Assembly (NCBI GenBank): GCA_002348315.1 | Contig: DEAW01000038.1 | Coordinates: forward strand, 68,365 to 132,364 | DNA length: 64,000 nucleotides | DNA from: Planctomycetaceae bacterium UBA2972 | Lineage (GTDB): Bacteria > Planctomycetota > Planctomycetia > Pirellulales > Pirellulaceae | Direction: 5' to 3' | Shown: positions 17,373 through 26,597 of the stretch, piece after piece | Layout: every line of letters starts with the position of its first letter | How positions within the stretch are numbered: the first letter of the stretch is position 1 | The notes under the pieces: model-generated | The model's database searches: none | What the model was told of the DNA's origin: nothing | The model's input: the letters and a program-made list of their open reading frames with translations, nothing else | Translations under genes and position numbers: made by a program

Positions 17373-20300
17373 TTATGAATTTTCAGAAGAGTCGGTATTG
17401 GAATTTGGCTCCGAAACAGGAGCGACTTTCTTCTTTCGGGGTTTAAAGAAGTAGGCTTTCATATAGAACATGATGGCGATTCCCAGACAAACAATCAAAC
17501 ATCCCATGTTGCGAATCGCACGCCCGGGGTCTCGGTTGACAGTTAAAACGGACAAATAGAGATCCTGTTGTTCGGAATCCGGAGCGATAACCCGGTCGAA
17601 AGTTGGATCTCCCGGTTTGAAGGGTCCGTTAAAACTTTCCTGAAAAAGGCGATAGCTATGTCCAGTGGTCGGGCTATCAAATTCGACCGGAGCATTCATG
17701 GTGATAAAAACATCGTGCTCATAAGACGCCGATTGTGTCCAGTAGTAATTGCCATCATGAACGGAGAGGTCGTTGGCTAAATCTATCCCGCCCACCTTAA
17801 TTGTTTGATTGTCGTTTCCGGAAGGCGTGCAAGTATTGAGTTGATGCGTTTGATGAATCGTGCTTGAATGATGCCCGATATAACCCTGTCGAGGTTTCTC
17901 GGCAGCAATGTAGGCGAGGCGATCCGCATCTTCGTTAAAGACTAGTGAGACGGCATAGGTATCAACGGGCAGCGAAATGATTGTACGGGGAGTGACGGTA
18001 TCTTTAGCCGTCTTTGGAATCGCTGACTGTACGATGCGACCTTTGGAAACTGCGCCGGAGGTTGAATCGTCACGTTCAGCCCAATACAGCAATCGGTTTT
18101 TTGCCTGGATTGCAAAGCTGGTCGGCCGTTTCAGGTCTTTGATGATCCCAATCTCCATTCCTGTGCCTTCTGTATTGGCTCGGCTGATTTGCCCGGCCGA
18201 TTCGTTAAGCCAATACAGGTGATTCGTCGTACGGTCGATCAGAATCTGAATGACGTTTCCAGGGGAATGGACAACACGTTTCAGTTCCTCACGGTTGGTC
18301 GATACGCTTTGTATCACCGAAGTTCCACCTAATTCGTCAATCCAGAACAAGCGACCGCCGGCCAGTGTCAGTCCACGAGGATTATTTAGGAAGGCATTGG
18401 AGGCCTCTTTTCCAGTGAGTCCTCGTATATACTCCATGTCAATCACGGTGCGAGTACTTTGGCTTTGAAGATCGGTGGCCTTGATGGCTCGGGCATTACG
18501 GTCGAGCCAGTAGACAGTGTTTTGGTCGAATGCATAGCCACTGACAAACTGATTGGTGATTGGAGCGGCGGCTTCAGCTGGCTTAGCACGCTGGGGAACA
18601 CCAATCGTATCAGCACGTCCACCGTCGGCCCTGACACTCCAGATTTCCTGAGTCGTTTTCAGGTCGACGAAATCCACCCAACTTGAGTAATGCGATGCCT
18701 GACTGGTACCCGGGTCAAGCTTGCGTTCAAAGTCCTTCAGTCGAATTCGAAAACCGATGTCGATCGACTCGGTAGGCATCGTGAGTACTAACGAATGTCC
18801 TTCGACCGGGTCGTGTATGCGGATTTGTTGTTCCGGAGTTTGTCGCTCCCCCGGTGCGCCAACAAAAGCAAGGATCCATTGTTCGCGTTCGATCTCGCCC
18901 CAGGTGACTTTAACTTTGGCACGTACTTCACGTTGTACGATTTGTAGATCTCGATTGAATGGTAAGGCCTTGCTCGCTTTTCGTGGTTTGTCTGCAGACA
19001 CATAATCGGCCACAAAGAATTGCAGCGGGTTTTTGAATTGTGGCATTTGAAAACCGTCTTCTGCGGTTTTAGGAGATCCCTGTTGGTTCACTTCCCGGGC
19101 CACGACCAGCTGATTGGTGCGGCGATTCCAATATCGATAATACAGTTTTTGGTCTGCACCCTGTAAGAACTCGATACGGGAATAGACTTCTTCATTGCTG
19201 GCTTGAGGGCCGAATGGCTGGATTTCCTTTGTGGAAAAGTCAAACCAGTACGTGCCATAGATTTGTTGATCGTAATCGTACACATTGTGATATGGTTTAT
19301 TGGCAAACAGCAAAATTTCGCGTCCATGGGTCTGCCCCTCGGTATCCAAAACCTGCAAGTGAACTGCTGGGATGTTAGCGTCCTCTGAAATCTTCTCGGA
19401 ATAACCGTAGGCTGTGCCAGCAGTCTCAGGATTGCCTTCGACGATATCATTCCAGATCCCTTTGATTTCGATCGAATATTCAGAGTCTTCCAGTGTGACA
19501 GTATCACCGGCGCTGTATTCCGAAAGTTTGATATGGTGAACCTTCCCGTCGACGGTGATTGCGACTTGCCCCCGAGCTCCCAATTCTCCCTGAGGTGCGG
19601 ACTCTAGAAAGGCCTTTTGGTAGACGGCGTCTGGAGCAATCCAAAGCATGACTTTTCCACCACCGGCCTGTTGCGGTTGGCTGAAACCGTAGGGGTATAT
19701 GTCGCCATAGAGGTCGAGCAGCGTATCAGGCACCGGTGTGATGGAAACGCTAAAGGCGTTGCCGACTCCTTCCGGGAAAGTGCCTGGACGTTCTTCTTCG
19801 CGGCCGGTTTCCTCATCGAGATATTTTTCCGGAATTCCACTAACGACCATCTCTAATCGCGGTTCAGACGACATCGTGGAATTGGCTTGGAAATCAAGGA
19901 CTTCAATTTTTAGTTCTTTTTCAAGGCCTTTGATGGTTCCCTGATGTAAAACGGTTCCCGGCGTGGCGCGACTGGCAAGTTTGAAAATATGGCCGCTTGT
20001 CCAACGCAGACCGTTTTTTAGTAACGCTTCAATACTGTTGTCATAGGTTACGCCGTCCTGCAGGTTGTAAGCAAATTGTGTTTCGTAATCATCCCAATTG
20101 AAAGGGCCGGCCGGGAACGGAACACGCCCCACTGTTTGCACAAACTCATTGTGGTCATGAGCTGCATCTTCGTCATGATCTTCTTCGATTTTGACGTCAA
20201 AGAACAAATTCGTTCGGTCAAAGGCGTAGCGTTCCATGCGGCTTTCAAATACCGGAATCTGGGCATCCACTCCGGACTGTCGACCAATGGCGGCTCCGCC

Positions 20301-20618
20301 CAGTAAAACCAACAGGCCAATGTGCGTGATGACAAAGCCGGTTTGGTGGCGTTGCCAGGGATAGCGAATAGCAGCGGCACAAAAAATATTGACACCAAGC
20401 AGAATGTTGAGTCCGTTAAACCACCAGGTCTGATAGACAAAATACTGAACGACAGGTGTGCCGTAAGCGGCTTCCACAAACGTGGCATACCCAAGAGCAA
20501 ATGCCATTGCAAAGATGAGAACGACCGCCAATTTTAGCGAAGCAAAGAACTCGTAAGCTCTAAGAAAAAATCGCAAGGGTGGTGGTTGATCCGGAGAAAC
20601 TAGCTTTGGCTGCGCCAT
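17373..20618 (-). CDS. ResB-like cytochrome c biogenesis protein with inserted YWTD-type beta-propeller
   Basis: The 1081-residue product starts like ResB: a basic stretch, then membrane segments at about 24-45, 62-85 and 98-118 (VITHIGLLVLLGGAAIGR). A very large periplasmic part and a final membrane segment near 1035-1058 follow. Within the periplasmic part, about 690-960, are five spaced repeats of the LDL-receptor YWTD kind: VYWLDR, LFWIDE, LYWLNE, LYWAER and YYWTQS. That is most simply read as a beta-propeller. ResB presents apocytochrome and haem to CcsA, encoded 7 bases downstream. The ATG at 20618 is chosen; in-frame ATG (20657) and TTG (20663) codons lie upstream. Confidence 0.85.
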   Translation of the reverse strand: MAQPKLVSPDQPPPLRFFLRAYEFFASLKLAVVLIFAMAFALGYATFVEAAYGTPVVQYFVYQTWWFNGLNILLGVNIFCAAAIRYPWQRHQTGFVITHIGLLVLLGGAAIGRQSGVDAQIPVFESRMERYAFDRTNLFFDVKIEEDHDEDAAHDHNEFVQTVGRVPFPAGPFNWDDYETQFAYNLQDGVTYDNSIEALLKNGLRWTSGHIFKLASRATPGTVLHQGTIKGLEKELKIEVLDFQANSTMSSEPRLEMVVSGIPEKYLDEETGREEERPGTFPEGVGNAFSVSITPVPDTLLDLYGDIYPYGFSQPQQAGGGKVMLWIAPDAVYQKAFLESAPQGELGARGQVAITVDGKVHHIKLSEYSAGDTVTLEDSEYSIEIKGIWNDIVEGNPETAGTAYGYSEKISEDANIPAVHLQVLDTEGQTHGREILLFANKPYHNVYDYDQQIYGTYWFDFSTKEIQPFGPQASNEEVYSRIEFLQGADQKLYYRYWNRRTNQLVVAREVNQQGSPKTAEDGFQMPQFKNPLQFFVADYVSADKPRKASKALPFNRDLQIVQREVRAKVKVTWGEIEREQWILAFVGAPGERQTPEQQIRIHDPVEGHSLVLTMPTESIDIGFRIRLKDFERKLDPGTSQASHYSSWVDFVDLKTTQEIWSVRADGGRADTIGVPQRAKPAEAAAPITNQFVSGYAFDQNTVYWLDRNARAIKATDLQSQSTRTVIDMEYIRGLTGKEASNAFLNNPRGLTLAGGRLFWIDELGGTSVIQSVSTNREELKRVVHSPGNVIQILIDRTTNHLYWLNESAGQISRANTEGTGMEIGIIKDLKRPTSFAIQAKNRLLYWAERDDSTSGAVSKGRIVQSAIPKTAKDTVTPRTIISLPVDTYAVSLVFNEDADRLAYIAAEKPRQGYIGHHSSTIHQTHQLNTCTPSGNDNQTIKVGGIDLANDLSVHDGNYYWTQSASYEHDVFITMNAPVEFDSPTTGHSYRLFQESFNGPFKPGDPTFDRVIAPDSEQQDLYLSVLTVNRDPGRAIRNMGCLIVCLGIAIMFYMKAYFFKPRKKKVAPVSEPNSNTDSSENS

Positions 20619-20739
20619 GATGAAAATATAGGTAGGAATGAATACGGCAGGGTTCATCAACAAGGTTTAATGAACGTCGAATTGGCCATGGATGAAGGTT
20701 GATTTAGACCTCCAACAGTCTTTCGGCCAACAAGACTTC

Positions 20740-20745
20740 ATTATA
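20740..20745 (-). promoter_or_regulatory. Candidate -10 element for the resB-ccsA operon
   Basis: TATAAT on the minus strand lies 122 bases before the chosen ResB start. No good -35 is seen, so support is limited to the exact hexamer and its location. The 290-base gap between the ResB gene and the convergent end at 20956 holds no other recognisable feature. Confidence 0.3.
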
Positions 20746-20955
20746 GCGGCAGGGGGAACAGTCGGTAGGTACAACTAGCTTCTGGCTATTAAAAAACGCC
20801 CGTCCTGAAAGCTTGAAATGCATACAACGGAAGCTCGTTATTTTAATGGGACTCCGATTCGAGATCACGCAATGACTCGCATAGGAAATCTAAATCGATT
20901 GCATTTAGGTCGGTTGACTTTAGTAAACTGCAGTCAGCCCAAGGGCAAGCCTGCA

Positions 20956-22410
20956 TTATTTGCGTTTTCCGCGATCGAGAATCCAGCCGACAATAATGAC
21001 CACGAAGAAGACACCAAAGAAAACACTTGGCCACAACCAGGGCTGAGCTTTGAAGGTTTCGCCCGTCTTGTACTGCTCGAAGATACCCACGACCATACCG
21101 GAGAGTCCATCGGGCGTTTCGGGCTGTTGTCCCCAGATGTTTCTTACGACATCGACCATTAAGAGCAAGCCGGCGAATTGTGCGATGAAAATCATAAACA
21201 GACTCATCACATTAAAGAAGCCATAGGTGGCTTCCTGCATTTTAGGAGCAGCCATTGCTGCATCGGCTGCTAACATGTCGCTTTCCATGACTGGTTCAGC
21301 GGCTGGCTCTTCGAATCCCATCGGAGCACCGAATGGATCGGCCCCGGCTGGTGCAGCGGCGAACGGATCCGCGGCAACCTGTCCGGCTGCGGCGAAAGGA
21401 TCAGCGGGTGCCTGGGCAAATGGATCTGCTGGCGGTTGAGCAAATGGATCGACGGCGGCATCCGGAGCAACCATAGTGGCGGCATCGTCACCAAAGGCTG
21501 CCGAATCGGAAATCGCGATAACCTGTGATCCGCTGTCGGACATATCATTGTCCGGCGTGCCACCTAACATAAATTCTTCGTCGGCCTGAACATCGCCGGC
21601 ATCGGGTAATTCCAGGGAAAGTGAACTGTCGCCTGCCAGATCGACGGCACCTTCGAGAGAGATGCCGCTGTCCTGCGGACTGCCAATATTTACGCCACTA
21701 TCAGACGCCAAACCCACATCGCTACTACCAGTTCCGGCACCCATGAGGTTGTCATCACCACCGAGTACGAGGTCGTCTTCTCCGACCTTAAATCCGTCAC
21801 TGTCACCGATAGCAAACTGGGTATCGTCCTCTGAGCCACCACCCAGGTCGAGGCTCAGCTCATCCTCGGCATTCACATTTAAGGCATCTTCACCGACGGC
21901 AAAGTGCGTCTTGTCATCCGCTTCGATTTCTCCCTGGTCGTCCAGGTCGAGTGAGAATTCGTCGGCATCATCAAAATTGAAGTCACCACTTACGGCGAAT
22001 TGAGTTTTATCATCTTGATCGACGTCGCCTTCACCCAGGTCAAGTGAGAGTTCGTCACCGTCGTCTAATTCCAATTCCAGCGAATCAGAAAGTTTTAAAT
22101 CGCTGTCATGAGGACTAGCACCACCTTCGGCACCTATAATGTTGCCACTTCCTCCGGCTGCTGCGGAGACTGGTGCTTCATCGACTAAGACGGAATCAGC
22201 GTCATCATCAGCCAGTCCGTATTCCTGATTTTCACCACTACCGAGAGTGATGCCGTTCATATCCGCGAATCGTTCCACTTCGCTCTGGCTGAACGTATAT
22301 GTGTCGCCCGACTTAGTCGCATGGATATCACCTGTCCCAGCCATATCCTTGAGTTGTTGAGGAGTAAAGCCAAGTAATTCAGCCGCTTGGTCGAGATTTA
22401 ACTCTGCCAT
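20956..22410 (-). CDS. HTH-domain protein with acidic repeats and two C-terminal membrane segments
   Basis: The 484-residue protein has three parts. Residues 1-60 resemble a MerR/excisionase-type winged helix (DQAAELLGFTPQQLKDMA then the YTFSQSEVERFA wing). Residues 60-330 are extremely acidic and contain imperfect repeats of the type DELSLDLG...DDKTQFAVG, followed by a Pro/Ala-rich run with repeated ADPFA units (about 310-350). The C-terminus has two hydrophobic helices (about 395-420 and 455-477) with a basic tail (DRGKRK). A DNA-binding-like domain tethered to the membrane through an acidic spacer is implied, but it may bind protein rather than DNA. It is not a known transcription factor family to me. 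Confidence 0.75.
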   Translation of the reverse strand: MAELNLDQAAELLGFTPQQLKDMAGTGDIHATKSGDTYTFSQSEVERFADMNGITLGSGENQEYGLADDDADSVLVDEAPVSAAAGGSGNIIGAEGGASPHDSDLKLSDSLELELDDGDELSLDLGEGDVDQDDKTQFAVSGDFNFDDADEFSLDLDDQGEIEADDKTHFAVGEDALNVNAEDELSLDLGGGSEDDTQFAIGDSDGFKVGEDDLVLGGDDNLMGAGTGSSDVGLASDSGVNIGSPQDSGISLEGAVDLAGDSSLSLELPDAGDVQADEEFMLGGTPDNDMSDSGSQVIAISDSAAFGDDAATMVAPDAAVDPFAQPPADPFAQAPADPFAAAGQVAADPFAAAPAGADPFGAPMGFEEPAAEPVMESDMLAADAAMAAPKMQEATYGFFNVMSLFMIFIAQFAGLLLMVDVVRNIWGQQPETPDGLSGMVVGIFEQYKTGETFKAQPWLWPSVFFGVFFVVIIVGWILDRGKRK

Positions 22411-22586
22411 GATAAAACACCAATAGTTTAAGCAAGGTGTTGTCGTTCCCCCTCCATGAGGCCCGGACTCACCCTTGTGCGCATATTTTTACCTGTATTC
22501 CTGTTCGGTATTCTGACTAGTCAGGCTTTACATTTTGTTCACACGGAAACGTGGCAAAATGAACGCATTTGCCAGCGAAGGCCATG

Positions 22587-22958
22587 TTAATTAATTAGTT
22601 TTTGGATTTCCTTGGGCGTGGGAGATTCCGAATTGAATTCGTCAATTTGGAAATCCCAGCGTGCGTTTCTAACGCTCAGAAGTCTGATTTTCCCTGAACC
22701 CCGTTGGATCAAATAGACGCAAATAGCCTTGGTTTTTGCATCGATTACTGTTATTTGCTGCCCTTCTTCAGTTTCCAACGTTGACATCAGCAGATAGTCG
22801 TTTCTCTGAACGGGATTTGCATTTGGTTGCACTGGAATTCGAGGGCCACCGATATTATTTTGAGCCTGAGTTATGTTCTGCTGGCTACCGATCAGCCCTG
22901 CAATCATCAAGCCGATACAACCGATACAGATTACCCAGTTTCGCTGCCATTTGGTCAT
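22587..22958 (-). CDS. Small exported protein of unknown function
   Basis: The 123-residue product has an N-terminal signal or anchor (basic MTKWQRN, hydrophobic 9-24) and a Gln/Asn/Pro-rich linker. A compact beta-rich domain follows (YLLMSTLETEEGQQITVIDAKTK and AICVYLIQRGSGKIRLLSVR). A strong AGGAG site lies 7 bases before the ATG, supporting the start. I do not recognise the family. It is a single gene divergent from the queD pseudogene. Confidence 0.7.
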   Translation of the reverse strand: MTKWQRNWVICIGCIGLMIAGLIGSQQNITQAQNNIGGPRIPVQPNANPVQRNDYLLMSTLETEEGQQITVIDAKTKAICVYLIQRGSGKIRLLSVRNARWDFQIDEFNSESPTPKEIQKLIN

Positions 22959-23195
22959 TTTCTCTCCTTAGAAAACGAATTTGAAAATCTGAAATCAGAT
23001 TTCCATGTCTCCTTTCTATTCATTCTAGGCATGTAGGGTAATTCTTCAAGCAATTGCTCCGGGAATCTTCCTGTCGACAATCCCTCAAGAAGGTTAATTC
23101 ACTGAGGGGTTTACACCGATTCATTAAAAGGAAGGCGTATGGAATCACCATAAATCGATCAAAATCATACGGCCTTGTTAATCACTAAGTTCTCC

Positions 23196-23615
23196 ATGCA
23201 TCAGGTTTCTGAAATATTCTACGTCTCCCGTGAAATTGACTTTTGTTATGGCCACCGCCTCTTGAATTAAGAGGGTAAATGCCGGCATTTACATGGGCAT
23301 AACGGACGGGCTGTAATCAAAATCGGGACTGAAGAGCTCGATGATCGCGGTATGGTGGTTGATTTCAAAGATGTTAAAACGGCTGTCCCCGGATGGATCG
23401 ACGATCATCTGGATCACCGCATGTTACTTCATAAAAACGACCCTGTGGTTGAATATTTTCAAGCTCAGAATTAGCCTCTCTATCTACTAGAGGAAAATCC
23501 GACGGCCGAGAATATTGCTAAACTAATCTTCCAGGTCGGCGTGGATCATGGATTTCCAATTATTGAGGTCGATTTATGGGAAACACCTCACTGCTTTGCA
23601 ACGTACTCGGGCTAA
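23196..23615 (+). pseudogene. queD: queD / 6-pyruvoyl-tetrahydropterin synthase family pseudogene (two nonsense codons)
   Basis: Reading one frame from ATG 23196 to TAA 23613-23615 gives about 139 codons that match the PTPS/QueD family end to end. FCYGHRLLN contains the first zinc His, CRHLHGHNG the HxHGH zinc pair, then GMVVDFKDVK, LDHRMLLH, ENPTAENIA and the C-terminal WETPHCFATY. The frame is broken by TAA at 23268-23270, where family members usually have an aromatic residue after RLLN, and by TAG at 23472-23474, before PLYLLEENP. There is no insertion or deletion. QueD makes carboxy-tetrahydropterin for queuosine; the homologue makes pyruvoyl-tetrahydropterin. Two stops with an otherwise intact frame point to recent inactivation. 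Readthrough is possible but has no support. Confidence 0.85.
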
Positions 23616-23721
23616 AAAGTATACCGCCGCTATGAGCGTCTCAAAATTGCAAAAAAGAGTGTATAAACTGTAACGATTATGCCGAATTTGACGATGGTAG
23701 CCTGTCTTATGCAGAGGTGCG

Positions 23722-25053
23722 ATGTGCGCGCCGCTTGATCGCATAAAGACGCGTCAATTCGGAGCATCAATTTTGTCTCGGCCAAAATCAAATTCAGTTG
23801 TCAATATAATCTGGAATCTCGGCTGGCCTCTATTATGGGGAACAGTTCTGAGCATTACGTTTTACGAGCTTCTTCATGGACCACTCAACAACGAACTGCT
23901 CCACCGATATTTTCTAGGGCACCCGATCGCGATTGCGACAACGGTCATGTTCTTCATCGCTCTTTCGGCACTTATCCTGCGCGGAGTCAATCTGCTGGGA
24001 CAGCAAATCGTACTAAGTACGGTTGAATTTCCCGAGCGTGAATCTCAGTGGAAACAACAGGACCGTGAGCAGGCAGCGGAATTGTTGGCTCATACAGAAT
24101 CCTGGTCAGCACGAGTCTCCAGTAGCTATCTGGGAGCGAGGCTGATGAATCTGCTGGAAAAAATCCAAAGTGGTGTTTCGTCTGCGGCGCTTGGTGATGA
24201 GATGAAATACGCATCAGAACGAGATGCAGATCGCCAGTACGAAGGAGCATCTTTAGTACGCATTATCATCTGGGCCACTCCCATGTTGGGATTTCTGGGA
24301 ACCGTGATGGGGATCACTCAGGCATTGGGAGATCTGGCCGGACAGCAGTTAGGCGATGACCTGAACGCAGCCATGCAGGGATTGTTCGGAGGACTTTATG
24401 TGGCCTTTGACACCACGGCGGTCGCCTTAACACTTTCGATTGTTCTCATGTTTTGCCAGTTTATGTCGGATCAACTTGAATCCCAGTTATTAATGGACGT
24501 GGATCAACGTGTAGAAGATGAGTTACGAAGTCGGTTCATGAGTAATGACTCTTCCCTGGCTGCTACTCAAACCGGCGACTTTAGTGCTGTGATGGAAGAG
24601 CTAGTGGAAATTCAATCGGAGCAATGGAATAATGCCATCGCTAAAATTCAAAAGCAATGGCAGCAATGGACGACGAAGCAGGGCGAGTCTATGGGTGAGG
24701 CGATGTCGGTTGCATTAATCTCGGCCCTGGACAAACAGACTGGTATTCAGCAGAACCAGTGGAATCGCTGGCAACAAGTCATTGAGAAAAATGCGCAATT
24801 GTTGGCCGCGAATCAGGACAAAATGAATCAGCAAACACAGCTGATGGGGCGTGTCGTCGAAGCGACCGGTGAGGTAATCTCTTTGGAGCAAGCATTGAAT
24901 GCCAACCTGAGTCATCTACAGGAAACACGACAGTTTGAGGATGCCGTGATCAGTTTATCAGCGGCCATTCAGTTACTTTCGACTCGCATGACTGGAGAAT
25001 CCAAACCACTGGATTTAACAGGGGATTCTGATTCGCGAGGGAAAGCCGCATGA
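23722..25053 (+). CDS. MotA/TolQ/ExbB-like channel protein with long C-terminal tail
   Basis: The 443-residue protein has hydrophobic segments at about 27-47 and 70-92, and the family's conserved pair at about 178-205 (WATPMLGFLGTVMGITQAL) and 230-255 (GLYVAFDTTAVALTLSIVLMF). These carry the Gly/Pro pattern of MotA/TolQ channels. About 170 further residues, rich in Gln and predicted coiled coil (IQKQWQQWTTKQGE and similar), extend into the cytoplasm. The start has GAGGTG just upstream. The gene overlaps the next by ATGA, and that one overlaps the third, so the three are translationally coupled. It probably powers mechanical work through the two anchored partners. It is clearly different from the ExbB at 2840. 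Confidence 0.82.
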   Translation: MCAPLDRIKTRQFGASILSRPKSNSVVNIIWNLGWPLLWGTVLSITFYELLHGPLNNELLHRYFLGHPIAIATTVMFFIALSALILRGVNLLGQQIVLSTVEFPERESQWKQQDREQAAELLAHTESWSARVSSSYLGARLMNLLEKIQSGVSSAALGDEMKYASERDADRQYEGASLVRIIIWATPMLGFLGTVMGITQALGDLAGQQLGDDLNAAMQGLFGGLYVAFDTTAVALTLSIVLMFCQFMSDQLESQLLMDVDQRVEDELRSRFMSNDSSLAATQTGDFSAVMEELVEIQSEQWNNAIAKIQKQWQQWTTKQGESMGEAMSVALISALDKQTGIQQNQWNRWQQVIEKNAQLLAANQDKMNQQTQLMGRVVEATGEVISLEQALNANLSHLQETRQFEDAVISLSAAIQLLSTRMTGESKPLDLTGDSDSRGKAA

Positions 25054-26597
25054 CGTCCAAACGCAAGCGTCGTCGCCAGGGGCTTGCTCCATCCATGTTC
25101 CCATTTCTGGCGGTCTTGATTTGTACTATGGGAGCATTAATCGCTGTGCTGGTTGTTGGCGTTCAGCAGGCTCGAGTGGATGCTGCGCAAGATACGCAGG
25201 CCTTACAGGCTGATTACGAACAGGCACAGGAATTAAACAAACAACGGAAGCTCGAGATTGAAAAATACCAGTGGCGGCGCGAAGTGCTTGAATCCAAACG
25301 TGTCGAATATCAAAACGAGATTCAAGAGAATCGTCTGAAGTTAGCTCAATTGGAGTCTCATATTCGCGATCTGGAAGGGCGTTGGCAGACTGTCTTGAAT
25401 CAAGCTAAGAACCTGGTACAGGCACGGACGGATTCGAATGAGAGTCAAGTTGATCTGGAGGACGAAATTGCTCGGTTGCAGCAGGAAATCTTCGCGGCCA
25501 AAACTGAACTGGAACAAGCTCGTGTTGCGGCTCAGAAAACTCAAAATTCCTATGCCATCATTCCCTATCAGGGAGCACAGGGAACGCATCGCATGCCGGT
25601 CTATCTCGAATGTACTGCGGCAGGTGTTGTGATTCAGCCGGAAGGCATTTTGGTTTCTCATGCGGATTTAGATGGCCCGCCTGGCGTCGGAAACCCACTC
25701 AACGCCTGCTTGCGGACGATTCGTGAATTCTATGCGCGGCATACAGAAGACGAGAAACGGGCACCCTACCCTTTGCTGATCGTCCGGTCTGAAGGCGTGC
25801 TGGCATTTGGTAAAGCGCGTCTGGCGATGGCAGACTGGAAGGATGAGTACGGTTACGAGCTGGTAAGTAATGATCTACCACTCGCATTTCCTAACCCACA
25901 ACCTGCTTTGTCCGGTCAATTGAAAAAGACGATCGCCTTGGCAAAGGACCGTCAACGAGCGTTGGCGCAAGCCATGCCCAGTCGCTTTCCCAATCATCAA
26001 CAACCCAGTTTAGCGGAGGATTCAGAAACTACTTTTAATACCAATACCCAGTCGGGAGACGGCATTGGTGACGGTCAACAGGGTTCAGGAAACTTCGGTT
26101 CTCAGCCAGCCCAACCAGGGGAAGGAGGTTTGGGTGACAAGCAGTCTGATGTGCAACGTCGCAACGGTCAGGCTGATTCCGAGAACGGTAATGGAATTGG
26201 CGGGCCGTCCGGCGGAGATAGTCTGACGCCTCCACCCGGAGGCGTCGGCATGGCAGGACGCCAGCAGGGATGGGCATTGGACGCGAGACGGCAAGGTCCT
26301 GCAATTACTCGTCCGGTGAAAGTCATTGTGGAAGCAAATCGGTTGACCTTGATACCTGCGGTTGGAGAACGTGGTAAACCCATCCCTGTTGAACTCGACA
26401 GCCAACTGGCAGGTAGTATCGACACGTTTGTGGACGCAGTACATGGACATATCCAACAGTGGGGAATAGCAATCGCTGGTGGGCATTGGAAGCCCGAGAT
26501 TAAAGCGGAAGTTCGGCCAGGTGGTGAAAAGCGGTTTAAGGAATTGCAGTACACCCTGTTTGGCAGTGGGATTAACGTCTGGCGGCATACGGATTGA
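25050..26597 (+). CDS. Single-pass membrane coiled-coil protein, partner of the TolQ-like channel
   Basis: The 515-residue protein has a very basic N-terminus (SKRKRRRQ), one membrane segment (about 15-40, with MFPFLAVLICTMGAL) and a long coiled coil (about 48-175). A globular region follows to about 300, then a Gly/Gln/Ser-rich low-complexity stretch (about 325-420) and a final conserved-looking domain. The topology resembles MotB/ExbD (short cytoplasmic tail, one helix, large periplasmic part), but the helix lacks the conserved Asp and I see no OmpA-type peptidoglycan-binding motif. It overlaps both neighbours by four bases. The function is inferred only from topology and coupling. Confidence 0.72.
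   Translation: MTSKRKRRRQGLAPSMFPFLAVLICTMGALIAVLVVGVQQARVDAAQDTQALQADYEQAQELNKQRKLEIEKYQWRREVLESKRVEYQNEIQENRLKLAQLESHIRDLEGRWQTVLNQAKNLVQARTDSNESQVDLEDEIARLQQEIFAAKTELEQARVAAQKTQNSYAIIPYQGAQGTHRMPVYLECTAAGVVIQPEGILVSHADLDGPPGVGNPLNACLRTIREFYARHTEDEKRAPYPLLIVRSEGVLAFGKARLAMADWKDEYGYELVSNDLPLAFPNPQPALSGQLKKTIALAKDRQRALAQAMPSRFPNHQQPSLAEDSETTFNTNTQSGDGIGDGQQGSGNFGSQPAQPGEGGLGDKQSDVQRRNGQADSENGNGIGGPSGGDSLTPPPGGVGMAGRQQGWALDARRQGPAITRPVKVIVEANRLTLIPAVGERGKPIPVELDSQLAGSIDTFVDAVHGHIQQWGIAIAGGHWKPEIKAEVRPGGEKRFKELQYTLFGSGINVWRHTD

Noticed and set aside
23196..23615. Programmed readthrough or recoding of the queD frame
   Set aside because: The stops are TAA and TAG, not the selenocysteine codon TGA, no recoding element is recognisable, and the same window uses both codons as normal stops.
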